Assembly (NCBI GenBank): GCA_910584485.1
Contig: CAJUAV010000001.1
Coordinates: forward strand, 62,001-126,000
DNA length: 64,000 nt
Origin: an uncultured Alistipes sp.
Lineage (GTDB): Bacteria; Bacteroidota; Bacteroidia; Bacteroidales; Rikenellaceae
Reading direction: 5' to 3'
Shown: piece after piece, positions 50,835 through 60,581 of the stretch
How the letters are laid out: the number at the start of each line of letters is the position of its first letter
Position numbering within the stretch: the first letter of the stretch is position 1
Notes under the pieces: generated by a model
Told to the model about the DNA's origin: nothing
Seen by the model: the letters and a program-made list of their open reading frames with translations, nothing else
The model's database searches: none
Position numbers and translations under genes: made by a program

Positions 50835-51860
50835 ATGGCACAATCCTATGAAAAGGCCGGCGTCAACCTCGAGGCCGGATACGAAGTGGTCCGCCGCATC
50901 AAGAAACACGTCGCCTCGACGGCCCGCACGGGCGTCATGGGCAACATCGGCGCCTTCGGCGGGATGTTCGACCTGGCGGCGCTGAAGGTCGAGGAGCCCG
51001 TGTTGGTGAGCGGTACGGACGGCGTGGGCACGAAGCTCAAGCTGGCGTTCGCCATGGACAAGCACGATACGATCGGCATCGATGCCGTGGCGATGTGCGT
51101 CAACGACGTGCTGGCGCAGGGCGCCGAGCCGCTGCTCTTCCTCGACTACGTGGCCGTGGGGAGCAACGAGCCGCAGAAGATCGAGCAGATCGTGGCGGGC
51201 GTAGCCGAGGGCTGCCGTCAGGCGGGCTGCGCGCTCGTGGGCGGCGAGACGGCCGAAATGCCGGGCATGTACGCCGACGGCGAATACGACATCGCAGGCT
51301 TCACGGTGGGCGTCGTCGAGCGCAAGAAGCTCATCGACGGCTCGAAGGTGAAGGTCGGCGACGTGCTGGTGGGCATCGCTTCGAGCGGCGTGCACTCGAA
51401 CGGCTTCAGCCTCGTCCGCAAGGTGGTGGCCGATAACGGTCTCGACTTGCACCGCGAATATGCGGAGCTGTCCGGTGCACCGCTGGGCGAAAAGCTGCTC
51501 ACGCCGACGCGCATCTACGTCAAGCAGGTGCTCGAGGTGATTCGTCGCTGCGACGTGCACGGCATCAGCCACATCACGGGCGGCGGCTTCGATGAGAACA
51601 TCCCGCGCATCCTCCGCGAGGGGCAGGGCATCGAAATCGAAGAGGGGTCGTGGGAGATCCTGCCCGTCTTCCGTGCGCTGGAAAAGTGGGGCGGCATTCC
51701 GCACCGCGAGATGTTCAACATCTTCAACATGGGTATCGGCATGGTAATCGCCCTCGACGCTTCGGAGGCCGATCGGGCGATCGCGATCCTCGCCGAGCAG
51801 GGCGAACGCGCCTCGGTGATCGGCCGCGTGACGGATACCGAAGGGGTCGTGATCCGATAG
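50835..51860 (+). CDS. purM: Phosphoribosylformylglycinamidine cyclo-ligase
   Basis: PurM closes the imidazole ring, FGAM to AIR, using ATP. The 341-residue protein has SYEKAGVNLEAG at the start, the family block VSGTDGVGTKLKLAF, CVNDVLAQGAEPLLFLDY and GGGFDENIPR. purN starts 1 bp after its stop. Confidence 0.97.
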   Translation: MAQSYEKAGVNLEAGYEVVRRIKKHVASTARTGVMGNIGAFGGMFDLAALKVEEPVLVSGTDGVGTKLKLAFAMDKHDTIGIDAVAMCVNDVLAQGAEPLLFLDYVAVGSNEPQKIEQIVAGVAEGCRQAGCALVGGETAEMPGMYADGEYDIAGFTVGVVERKKLIDGSKVKVGDVLVGIASSGVHSNGFSLVRKVVADNGLDLHREYAELSGAPLGEKLLTPTRIYVKQVLEVIRRCDVHGISHITGGGFDENIPRILREGQGIEIEEGSWEILPVFRALEKWGGIPHREMFNIFNMGIGMVIALDASEADRAIAILAEQGERASVIGRVTDTEGVVIR

Positions 51861-51861
51861 C

Positions 51862-52428
51862 ATGAAAAGGCGCATCGCGGTATTCGCCAGCGGCACGGGC
51901 ACCAATTTCGAGGCGATCGCAACGGCCGCCGAGCGGGGCGAACTCCCCGCCGAGGTCGTGCTGGTCGTTTCGGACCGTCCCTCGGCCGAGGTGGTGGCGC
52001 GAGCCGCCCGCCACGGCATCCCCTGCTTCGCCTTCACGCCGAAAGCCTACGCCTCGAAGGCGGACTACGAACGCGAGATCGTCGCGCGGCTCGATGCCGC
52101 GGAGGTCTGCCTGGTCTGCCTGGCGGGCTATATGCGGCTGGTGGGCGAGACGCTGCTCGACGCCTACGGCGGTCGGATCATCAACATCCACCCCTCGCTG
52201 CTGCCCGCTTTCCGCGGGGCGCATGCCGTCGAGCAGGCGATCGAGGCGGGGGTGAAGGTCTTCGGCGTGACGGTTCACGAGGTGGATCGTTCGCTCGACG
52301 GCGGCCGCATCCTCGCGCAGCGCGCCTTCGAATACGACGGCAGCGACCGCGCGGAGATCGAACGGCGCATCCATGCGACGGAGTACCCGCTCTACGTCGA
52401 GACGATCCGCCGCCTGCTGACCGAGTGA
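51862..52428 (+). CDS. purN: Phosphoribosylglycinamide formyltransferase
   Basis: PurN transfers a formyl group from 10-formyl-tetrahydrofolate to GAR. The 188-residue protein has FASGTGTNFEAI, the catalytic Asn/His region INIHPSLLPAF and the catalytic Asp in HEVDRSLDGG. The folate cofactor can be supplied by FolD, encoded at the end of the same cluster. A 135-bp spacer with a large GC-rich palindrome (GGCCGC...GCGGCC ahead of TTTT, ending near 52491) separates it from purH. Confidence 0.97.
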   Translation: MKRRIAVFASGTGTNFEAIATAAERGELPAEVVLVVSDRPSAEVVARAARHGIPCFAFTPKAYASKADYEREIVARLDAAEVCLVCLAGYMRLVGETLLDAYGGRIINIHPSLLPAFRGAHAVEQAIEAGVKVFGVTVHEVDRSLDGGRILAQRAFEYDGSDRAEIERRIHATEYPLYVETIRRLLTE

Positions 52429-52563
52429 TTCGGCCGCGGGGGGAGTCGCAACGGGTGTTTCCGGCACGGCGTCGGCGCTCCGCGGCGGCCTTTTCGCGGA
52501 CGGACGGGAGGCGCGCAACCTCGCCTCCATTCGAATGTATATGAAATAAAAGAAGATAAACCT

Positions 52564-54099
<1,536 letters not shown>

Positions 54100-54334
54100 A
54101 CGGAGGCACGCGATCGGCACCGCTCGTCGGCGGGCTGGTCGCGCGCTCCGCATGAAGCGGGGGTGAGGGTCTGCTGCTCTTGTCGGGCGTTCGTGCGGTT
54201 CGCCCGAACGAGCGGCCGCCGTTTTCGGGCGGGCAGGAGGCTGCCCGTACAGCCCTCCGCCGAAGGGGGGGCTGCTGCGACGGATTTGCAGGACACCCCG
54301 TTTGAACAAACACTAAAACCTAACGCAATCCATC

Positions 54335-55591
54335 ATGAAACAACTCAATATCCTCGTCATCGGATCGGGCGGTCGCGAACACGCCATCGTCGATGCCCTG
54401 TCGCGTTCGCCGCAGGCGGCGAAGATCTATGCCGCCCCGGGCAATGCGGGCATCGCCCGCCGGGCCGAATGCGTGGCGATCCGCGAAACGGAGGTCGAAC
54501 GGCTCGTCGCCTTCGCCCGCGAGCGGGAGATCGGCCTGACGGTCGTCGGTCCCGAGGCGGCGCTGGCCGTCGGCGTGGTCGACGCCTTCAAGGCGGCGGG
54601 GCTGCGCATCTTCGGCCCGACGCAGGCTGCGGCCCGCATCGAGTCGAGCAAGGAGTTCGCCAAGGAGCTCATGACCAAGTACGACGTTCCGACGGCCGCT
54701 TTCCGTGCCTTTACCTCGTACGACGAGGCGCGCGCCTACGTAGCGACCCGTCCGCTGCCGACCGTGCTCAAGTACGACGGCCTGGCCGCAGGCAAGGGGG
54801 TCGTGATCGCCGAAACGATGGAGGAGGCCGATGCGGCGTTGCGCGACATGCTGCTGGACGACAAGTTCGGTCGCGGCAAGGTGGTCGTCGAAGAGTTCCT
54901 GACGGGCCCCGAGTTTTCGTTCATGTGCTTCGTCTCGGGCGAACGCGTATGGCCGATGCAGCTGGCCCAGGACCACAAACGCGCCTACGACGGCGACAAG
55001 GGGCCCAACACGGGCGGCATGGGCGCCTACTCGCCGCTGCCTTTCGTGACGGCCGAGGACGAACGCTACTCGCTGGAACGGATCCTGAAGCCCGTGGCGC
55101 GCGCCATGGTCGCCGAGGGGTGCCCCTTCGAAGGGGTGTTGTACGGCGGTCTGATGAAGACGCCGCAGGGCATCAAGGTGATCGAGTTCAACGCCCGCTT
55201 CGGCGATCCCGAAACGGAGGTGGTGCTGCCGCGTCTGAAGAGCGACATCGTCGATATCTTCTGCGCCGTGGCCGACGGCGGCGAGGCGACCCTCGAGTGG
55301 GACGAGCGGGCGACGCTCGGCATCGTGCTGGCTTCGAAAGGCTACCCGGGCAGCTATGCGAAGGGGGTCGAAATCGAGGGCCTCGATCGGGTCGAAGGAT
55401 GCGTCTACCACATGGGTACGAAGGCCGAAGGCGACCGCGTGCTGACGGCGGGCGGCCGCGTGCTCTTCGTCGTGGGGCAGGGCGCGACGCTCGCCGAGGC
55501 GCGCGAAAAGGCGCTGGCCGACGTGGCGCGCATCGCCTGCGACAACCTGTTCCACCGTACCGACATCGGTCACTGCGCGCTGGACGAATAG
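54335..55591 (+). CDS. purD: Phosphoribosylamine--glycine ligase
   Basis: PurD joins phosphoribosylamine and glycine, step two of IMP synthesis. The 418-residue ATP-grasp protein begins ILVIGSGGREHAIVDALS and has VVGPEAALAVGVVD, LKYDGLAAGKGV (ATP loop) and EFNARFGDPETEVVL (metal site). The 235-bp spacer before it is GC-rich with several short palindromes (for example CGTTCG with CGAACG, about 54187-54220) and no gene. Confidence 0.97.
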   Translation: MKQLNILVIGSGGREHAIVDALSRSPQAAKIYAAPGNAGIARRAECVAIRETEVERLVAFAREREIGLTVVGPEAALAVGVVDAFKAAGLRIFGPTQAAARIESSKEFAKELMTKYDVPTAAFRAFTSYDEARAYVATRPLPTVLKYDGLAAGKGVVIAETMEEADAALRDMLLDDKFGRGKVVVEEFLTGPEFSFMCFVSGERVWPMQLAQDHKRAYDGDKGPNTGGMGAYSPLPFVTAEDERYSLERILKPVARAMVAEGCPFEGVLYGGLMKTPQGIKVIEFNARFGDPETEVVLPRLKSDIVDIFCAVADGGEATLEWDERATLGIVLASKGYPGSYAKGVEIEGLDRVEGCVYHMGTKAEGDRVLTAGGRVLFVVGQGATLAEAREKALADVARIACDNLFHRTDIGHCALDE

Positions 55592-55695
55592 TGCGGCCGC
55601 GGGTGCCGTGCGCCCGATGCGACGAACGACAACCCGATCCGTCCGCACGGCGCGACGTCGGATCGAAGCAAAACGATTAAGCAAAGCGAACAACG

Positions 55696-56544
55696 ATGAT
55701 TATTTCCGGTAAAGAACTTTCGGCCTCGATGAAGGCCGCGATGGCCGCCGAGGTGGCCGAATTTCCCGCCAAATACGGTCGTGTGCCTCATCTGGCGGTG
55801 ATTCTGGTGGGCGACAACCCCGCCAGCGTCTCCTACGTGACAGGCAAGGCGAAGGCTTCGGCCGAGGTGGGGATCCGCAATACGACGATCCGCCGCGAGG
55901 CGTCGATCACGGAAGAGGAGCTCCTGGCGCTCATCGCCGAGCTGAACGCCGATGACGAGGTGGACGGCATCCTGGTGCAGCTGCCGCTCCCCGCACACAT
56001 CCGCGAGGAGCGCGTCATCGCCGCCATCGACGTTCGCAAGGACGTCGACGGCTTCCATCCCGCGAACGTCGCCGCGCTGTGGCAGAAGCAGCCCTGCACG
56101 CTGCCCTGCACGCCGAAGGGGATCATCCGCATGCTGGAGCGCGCAGGCGTCGACATCGCGGGGCGCGAGGCGGTGGTGATCGGCCGCAGCAACATCGTGG
56201 GGCTGCCCGTGTCGAAGCTGCTGCTCGACCGCAACGCGACGGTGACGGTCGCCCACAGCCGCACGAAGAACCTCGCCGAGGTGACGCGCCGCGCCGAAAT
56301 TCTGGTCGTGGCGATCGGACGTCCGAAGTTCGTGACGGCCGACATGGTGAGCGACGGCGCGGTGGTGATCGACGTGGGCGTCAACCGCGATCCCGAGACG
56401 GGCAAGCTCTGCGGCGACGTCGACTACGCCGCCATCGAGCCCAAGGCGTCGGTCATTACCCCCGTCCCGGGCGGCGTGGGGCCGATGACGATCGCCTGCC
56501 TGATGGAGAATACGATCGAGTGCTTCCTCCGCGGACGCGAATAA
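55696..56544 (+). CDS. folD: Methylene-THF dehydrogenase / methenyl-THF cyclohydrolase
   Basis: FolD interconverts 5,10-methylene- and 10-formyl-tetrahydrofolate, the formyl donor for PurN and PurH. The 282-residue protein has the YVTGKAKA active-site Tyr/Lys, ILVQLPLP, DVDGFHP, PCTPKGI, the NADP-binding GRSNIVGLP and TPVPGGVGPMT. It closes the purine half and is followed by a strong terminator. The spacer before it has an 8-bp palindrome, GCCGTGCG and CGCACGGC (about 55605-55651). Confidence 0.97.
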   Translation: MIISGKELSASMKAAMAAEVAEFPAKYGRVPHLAVILVGDNPASVSYVTGKAKASAEVGIRNTTIRREASITEEELLALIAELNADDEVDGILVQLPLPAHIREERVIAAIDVRKDVDGFHPANVAALWQKQPCTLPCTPKGIIRMLERAGVDIAGREAVVIGRSNIVGLPVSKLLLDRNATVTVAHSRTKNLAEVTRRAEILVVAIGRPKFVTADMVSDGAVVIDVGVNRDPETGKLCGDVDYAAIEPKASVITPVPGGVGPMTIACLMENTIECFLRGRE

Positions 56545-56560
56545 GCCGCCCGCGACCGAA

Positions 56561-56601
56561 AACGAAGCCGCCGAAGGAGCAGTTCCTTCGGCGGCTTCGT
56601 T
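56561..56601. terminator. Bidirectional hairpin between folD and malQ
   Basis: A perfect 18-bp stem (56561-56578 with 56584-56601) and a 5-base loop lie between two convergent genes. T tracts are short on both sides (TTCGT rightward, TTTTCGG leftward), so it probably works for both directions. Confidence 0.85.
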
Positions 56602-56605
56602 CGTC

Positions 56606-59221
56606 CTATCCGCGGCCGTTGCGGATCACCGCTTCGCGCAGCCGTTCGTTGAAGGCCGAGGCCTGCAACAGCCGTTCGAGCGGGAGATGGAGGCGGTAGC
56701 GCCAGAGGTAGCGCGGGATGGCGGGCACGTTGATGCGCTCCTCTTCGGGACGGGCGTAGCGCAGCTCGCCGTCGACGGCGAGCCAGTCCTGCACGGGCAG
56801 GATCGTGAAGAGCGCGGGCGAGGCGAGGTGCGCCTCGACGATGCGGCGGCAGAGGTCGGGCGGGCAGCTGCGGGGCGCCTCGCCCGTTTCGCCGAGCACC
56901 TCTTCGTAATAGCGCTGCGTGAGGGCGCGATCCTCCTCCCACCAGGCGCGGAGCGGCGTCATGTCGTGCGTCGAGGTGGTCGCGACCGAGAGACGGGGGT
57001 AGCGTTGCGGATCGGCGAAGGTCTCGCCAAAGAGCTTGGGCATGCGCTGGATTTCGAGCGAGAGGAGCTTCAGGCAGTGCATCGTCTCGGGAACGCAGGC
57101 GGGGATCATGCCGAGGTCCTCGCCGCAGGCGAGCATCCCCGTGGCGTCGAGCAGCGCGGGGAGTTTCCGAAGGGCCGAGGCTTTCCAGAACTCGTTGTGG
57201 CGACGGTAGAAAAAGTCGTCGTGCAGGCGGTCGAAGGCGGCTCGGCGCTGCGGGTCGAGTGCGGCGTAGCAGGCCGTGTCGCGGCCGCCGATGCGGGGGT
57301 GGAAGAACCCTTTGCGGCGCGGATCTTCGAGGAACAGCACGTCGTCGAGCAGCGTGAAGAGCCCCGAGCGGATGCGCGTCGAACGCTCGTCGTCGCCCGC
57401 GAAGCATGCGGCGGCCTTGCGCTGCGTGTCGCAGTCGGGAAGGGGCCGTCCGTCCGCCGCGAAGCAGGTCGCGCGCACATAGCCGGCATCCGCACCGAAG
57501 AGGTCGGCCAGCCGCCGGTCGTCGGCGACGGGCGTCGTGTATCGTTCTTCCGTGAGGTCGAAGCCCGCTTCGAGCAGCTCTTCGGCCGAGTAGGGCAAGG
57601 CGGGGTTGAAGCACCCCGCCAGTCCGTGCACGGCGTGCAGCGGGATCTCCCAGATGCGGAAGAAGCCGAGCAGGTGATCGATGCGGTAGGCGTCGAAATA
57701 GTCGGCCATCTTCGCCAGACGGGCCCGCCACCAGGCGTAGTCGTCGGCGGCCATCCGCTCCCAGTCGTAGGTCGGGAATCCCCAGTTCTGGCCCGTGGCG
57801 GAGAAGGCGTCGGGCGGCGCCCCCGCCTGCGAATCCATGTGGAAGAGGTGCGGCGAAAGCCACGCGTCGCAGCTCGTGCGGCTGATGCCGATCGGCAGGT
57901 CTCCCTTGAGGACGATGCCGCGGCTGCGGGCGTAGCGGCAGGCCTCCGAGAGCTGGCGGTGCAGGTGGTATTGCACGTAGCAGTGGAAGGCGATTTCGTC
58001 CGCGTGGCGGCGGCCGTACTCCTCCGCGCGCGCGGCGTCGTAGTGCGCCATCGCGCCCCATTGCGCGAAATCGGCCGTGCCGAACTCGTCGCGCAGGGTG
58101 CGGAAGAGGGCGTAGGGGATGAGCCATGCGCGGTTCGCCTCGACGAAGGCGCGGTAGTCGCTCTCGGCGGCCGTGCGGGCCCCGTGGCGGGCGAAGGCGC
58201 GGCGCAGCAGCTCGTTTTTGGCGCGGTTGACGCGTTCGTAGTCGATCTGCGGCAGGGCGTTCAGCTCGGCCTGCAGGCGACGGTATGCGGCGTCGGGCTC
58301 CACGCCCGCCTCCGTCAGACGGATGTACTGCGGGTGGAGCGCGAAGGCCGAATTGGCGTTGTAGGGGTAGGAGTCCTCCCACGTGCCGCTCATCGTCGTG
58401 TCGTTGATCGGCAGCAGTTGCAGGATGCTCTGTCCCGTCGCTGCGGCCCAGTCGGCGAGGAGCTTCAGATCGGCGAATTCGCCGATGCCGAAATCCTCCT
58501 CCGAGCGGAGCGAGAAGACGGGGACGGCCGTCCCCGCTCCGCGCCAGTCGCAGGCCGCAAAGCGGGGTACGAGCGCTTCGACCGCTCCCGTACCCTCGGG
58601 CAGCGCCTCCCGACGGCGGTTGCCGCCCTCCTCCCAGCGGAGCGGGCGCAGCGTCTGCCGGTCGGCGACGAGCAGTTTGTATTCGAAGGGGGCGTCGGCC
58701 GGCAGCGTGCGGCTCCAGAGGGGGAACTCGCGGTCGTCGAAGGGGAGGATCCGCTGCCAGTCGCCCAGGGCCGTGCCGCTGCCCGCGAGGGCGAGCACCT
58801 CGTCGGGGCGGATCGTCGGCAGGGAGACCCGCAGGCAGAGCGCGCCTTCGGAGGCAGCGTCGTTCTCCGTCGCAGAGGGCGTGTCCGAGCCGCAAGAAGG
58901 CTTGCGGGCGAAGATGCCGCGCGTGAAGGCCGAGGTGTAGAAGGGTGCGTCGTCGCCGCGCTCCGACCAGCCGTCGCGAACGAAAAGGCTGTGCACTCCC
59001 GCGGGGAGGCGCAGCGTATGGGGGCGCCACTCGCGGCGGGTGCGGCGGCCGTCGACCTCCACTTCGTAGCCGTAGCGGAGCGTCGCGCCCTCCTCGGCGG
59101 CGATTTCGACCTGCCAAAGGCCGTCGGCCGCGTAGTGCATCGCGTAGCGGCGGTCGCCGATGCGCAGCACCAGCGATTCGCCCCAGACGGTGCGGTATTC
59201 GATCTGAAAATGCAGTCTCAT
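56606..59221 (-). CDS. malQ: 4-alpha-glucanotransferase with N-terminal starch-binding domains
   Basis: This GH77 enzyme transfers glucan segments between maltodextrins. The 871-residue protein is the long form with two CBM20-like modules (about residues 1-100 and 125-230) before the catalytic barrel, like plant DPE2 and Bacteroides MalQ. Catalytic motifs: VFSLRSEEDFGIGEF, nucleophile Asp in YRIDHLLG, acid/base Glu in ACGEDLGMIP and the THDM...RAWWEE region. No signal peptide, so it is cytoplasmic. ATG 59221 (MRLHFQIEY) was chosen; the frame stays open into the gene behind it. Stop lies 4 bp from the bidirectional hairpin. Confidence 0.95.
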   Translation of the reverse strand: MRLHFQIEYRTVWGESLVLRIGDRRYAMHYAADGLWQVEIAAEEGATLRYGYEVEVDGRRTRREWRPHTLRLPAGVHSLFVRDGWSERGDDAPFYTSAFTRGIFARKPSCGSDTPSATENDAASEGALCLRVSLPTIRPDEVLALAGSGTALGDWQRILPFDDREFPLWSRTLPADAPFEYKLLVADRQTLRPLRWEEGGNRRREALPEGTGAVEALVPRFAACDWRGAGTAVPVFSLRSEEDFGIGEFADLKLLADWAAATGQSILQLLPINDTTMSGTWEDSYPYNANSAFALHPQYIRLTEAGVEPDAAYRRLQAELNALPQIDYERVNRAKNELLRRAFARHGARTAAESDYRAFVEANRAWLIPYALFRTLRDEFGTADFAQWGAMAHYDAARAEEYGRRHADEIAFHCYVQYHLHRQLSEACRYARSRGIVLKGDLPIGISRTSCDAWLSPHLFHMDSQAGAPPDAFSATGQNWGFPTYDWERMAADDYAWWRARLAKMADYFDAYRIDHLLGFFRIWEIPLHAVHGLAGCFNPALPYSAEELLEAGFDLTEERYTTPVADDRRLADLFGADAGYVRATCFAADGRPLPDCDTQRKAAACFAGDDERSTRIRSGLFTLLDDVLFLEDPRRKGFFHPRIGGRDTACYAALDPQRRAAFDRLHDDFFYRRHNEFWKASALRKLPALLDATGMLACGEDLGMIPACVPETMHCLKLLSLEIQRMPKLFGETFADPQRYPRLSVATTSTHDMTPLRAWWEEDRALTQRYYEEVLGETGEAPRSCPPDLCRRIVEAHLASPALFTILPVQDWLAVDGELRYARPEEERINVPAIPRYLWRYRLHLPLERLLQASAFNERLREAVIRNGRG

Positions 59222-59240
59222 TTCTATTCGGTAATTCAAA

Positions 59241-59248
59241 CAAAGATA
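59241..59248 (-). promoter_or_regulatory. -7 box TATCTTTG of malQ
   Basis: On the minus strand a perfect TAnnTTTG lies 19 bp before the malQ ATG; the upstream position holds a T run rather than TTG. Confidence 0.5.
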
Positions 59249-59268
59249 AGACAAATTTACCGAATATG

Positions 59269-59301
59269 AAAAAGGATCGGCCGCCCGCAGGCGACCGACC
59301 C
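59269..59301 (-). terminator. Intrinsic terminator of the ExbB-like gene pair
   Basis: On the minus strand GGGTCGGTCGCC pairs with GGCGGCCGATCC (12 bp, two G-T pairs) and five T follow. Confidence 0.85.
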
Positions 59302-59307
59302 TTCGAT

Positions 59308-59826
59308 TCAGAGCCGGCGCGGCCGCTGCACGATGCGGATGACGAGCGAGACGGCGCAGACGCCCGCTCCGTAGATCGGGGCGATCAGTCCGACGCGCAG
59401 CCCTGCCCAGACGATGCCGTCCGATACGACGTGCTCTCGGAGCAGGTCGCACACCGAATAGCAGCCGAGCAGAAAGGAGAGGAGCCCGAAACCGAGCGCC
59501 AGCCGGCCGAGCGTGCGGACGCACTGCGGGGCTTTCCACGCCGCCAGCAGCAGCGCGACGAGCAGCAGGGTGATGGTTCCCGTCCAGGCCGAGCCGCCCT
59601 CGAAAAAGAGTCGGAAGAGCGACCCTTCGCCGCGGCGCTTGTAGTGATCGGTGATGCAGACCACCCCGTCGGGGCGCGTGATGACGCTCCGTCCGTTGGG
59701 CTCGTACTGCTGTTCCAGCATTTCGGTCGGCAGGGCAGGCTCGGTTCGGTAGAGGGTGTCGGCCGCTGCGCAGGGGCGTGCCGAAAGCACCGCGAAAAGG
59801 AATGACAGAAGGATGAATTTTTTCAT
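59308..59826 (-). CDS. ExbB/TolQ/MotA-like small membrane protein, second of a paralogous pair
   Basis: The 172-residue protein has signal peptide MKKFILLSFLFAVLSARPCAA, a 50-residue periplasmic part, then LFFEGGSAWTGTITLLLVALLLAAW, a second helix (LGFGLLSFLLGCYSVC) and a third with the channel-like motif VGLIAPIYGAGVCAVSLVIRI. This resembles a reduced form of the MotA/TolQ/ExbB proton-channel family common in Bacteroidota. It is a clear paralogue of the gene just upstream (shared EGG-W, TLLLVAL, GL-VALIAP-YG). No ExbD or TonB partner is adjacent. Its function is unknown; a membrane energising or sensing role is inference. Confidence 0.65.
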   Translation of the reverse strand: MKKFILLSFLFAVLSARPCAAADTLYRTEPALPTEMLEQQYEPNGRSVITRPDGVVCITDHYKRRGEGSLFRLFFEGGSAWTGTITLLLVALLLAAWKAPQCVRTLGRLALGFGLLSFLLGCYSVCDLLREHVVSDGIVWAGLRVGLIAPIYGAGVCAVSLVIRIVQRPRRL

Positions 59827-59832
59827 GAGGTG

Positions 59833-60381
59833 TCAGCTGTTAAAGATTTGACGGGCAAGGCGGATGACGAGCGAGAGAATCCAGATGCCGAGGCCGTAGA
59901 GCGGAGCGATCAGCGCGACATGCAACCCGCCGTAGACGACCGTCGACGGAACGTCGCCGACGTTGCGGAGGACGTCGCTGATGCCGTAGAGCCCGACGAG
60001 CAGCGAGAGCGTTCCGACGCACAGCGCCAGTGCGCCGATCTCCCGAACGCGGTCGGGCATCTTCACGGCGGCCAGCACGAGCGCGACGAGCAGCAGCGTC
60101 AGCACGCTCATCCAGCCCGTTCCGCCCTCGCGGAAGAGGTTCGCGGGCCCCTTCGTGTTGCGCGGTTCGTAGGTGGTCTTGACGTGGACCACGCCGTCGG
60201 CATCCGTGAAGGTGATCTGCGAGGAGAAGCGCCAATCGGCCTCCCGGTCGGCAGGCAGGTCGGCGGGCTCGGTTTCGAACAGCGTGTCGGGGCGCACGAC
60301 GGGCGCGGTTCGGACGATCTCCTGCGCCGGAGCGCCGAGGCCGAAGAGCAGCCCGCAAAGAAAAAACAGGATACGTTTCAT
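59833..60381 (-). CDS. ExbB/TolQ/MotA-like small membrane protein, first of a paralogous pair
   Basis: The 182-residue protein has signal peptide MKRILFFLCGLLFGLGAPAQ, a short periplasmic domain (WRFSSQITFTDADGVVHVK), then LFREGGTGWMSVLTLLLVALVLAAVK, a second helix (LALCVGTLSLLVGLYG) and VYGGLHVALIAPLYGLGIWILSLVIRL, the GGL-x-x-AL motif of ExbB/TolQ channels. ATG 60381 was taken; an in-frame ATG at 60435 overlaps the -7 box. Its stop is 6 bp from the next start, so the two form an operon, transcribed away from the LytTR gene and probably controlled by it. Confidence 0.65.
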   Translation of the reverse strand: MKRILFFLCGLLFGLGAPAQEIVRTAPVVRPDTLFETEPADLPADREADWRFSSQITFTDADGVVHVKTTYEPRNTKGPANLFREGGTGWMSVLTLLLVALVLAAVKMPDRVREIGALALCVGTLSLLVGLYGISDVLRNVGDVPSTVVYGGLHVALIAPLYGLGIWILSLVIRLARQIFNS

Positions 60382-60432
60382 CGGGTGAAATCGGATTAAA
60401 AGGTGGAACAATTCGGTGAACCGGTTCTGTTG

Positions 60433-60463
60433 CAAAGGTAGCGCCCGAAGCCGCTTTTCGCAA
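60433..60463 (-). promoter_or_regulatory. Promoter of the ExbB-like pair
   Basis: On the minus strand TTG (60463-60461), exactly 20 bp, TACCTTTG (60440-60433): a full consensus match, with start near 60426. Confidence 0.75.
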
Positions 60464-60464
60464 G

Positions 60465-60497
60465 GTCGAATCCCCCGCGGACGCTGTCGAATCCCCC
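60465..60497. promoter_or_regulatory. 12-bp direct repeat with 21-bp period, candidate LytTR operator
   Basis: GTCGAATCCCCC occurs at 60465-60476 and again at 60486-60497. Starts are 21 bp apart, two DNA turns, the layout of LytTR-domain binding sites. The first copy touches the -33 element of the ExbB-like promoter; centres are about -44 and -65 from its start, as for an activator. Confidence 0.55.
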
Positions 60498-60537
60498 CGC
60501 AGCGCCATTCGGGGCTTCGCCGAAAGGCGTTTTCGGT

Positions 60538-60577
60538 TATCTTCGACGCGGTATTGTCCGTAAAAAACGTATCTTTG
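60538..60577 (+). promoter_or_regulatory. Two overlapping -7 candidates for the LytTR gene
   Basis: TATCTTCG (60538-60545, TTC 19 bp upstream) would give a leader of about 30 nt. TATCTTTG (60570-60577), a perfect box, ends only 4 bp before the GTG start and would give a leaderless or slightly truncated message. Confidence 0.45.
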
Positions 60578-60581
60578 TTCC

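Noticed and set aside
60461..60480. GGTCGAATCCC resembles the T-arm of a tRNA
   Set aside because: No acceptor, D-arm or anticodon stem can be formed around it, and the motif repeats 21 bp later as part of a direct repeat.
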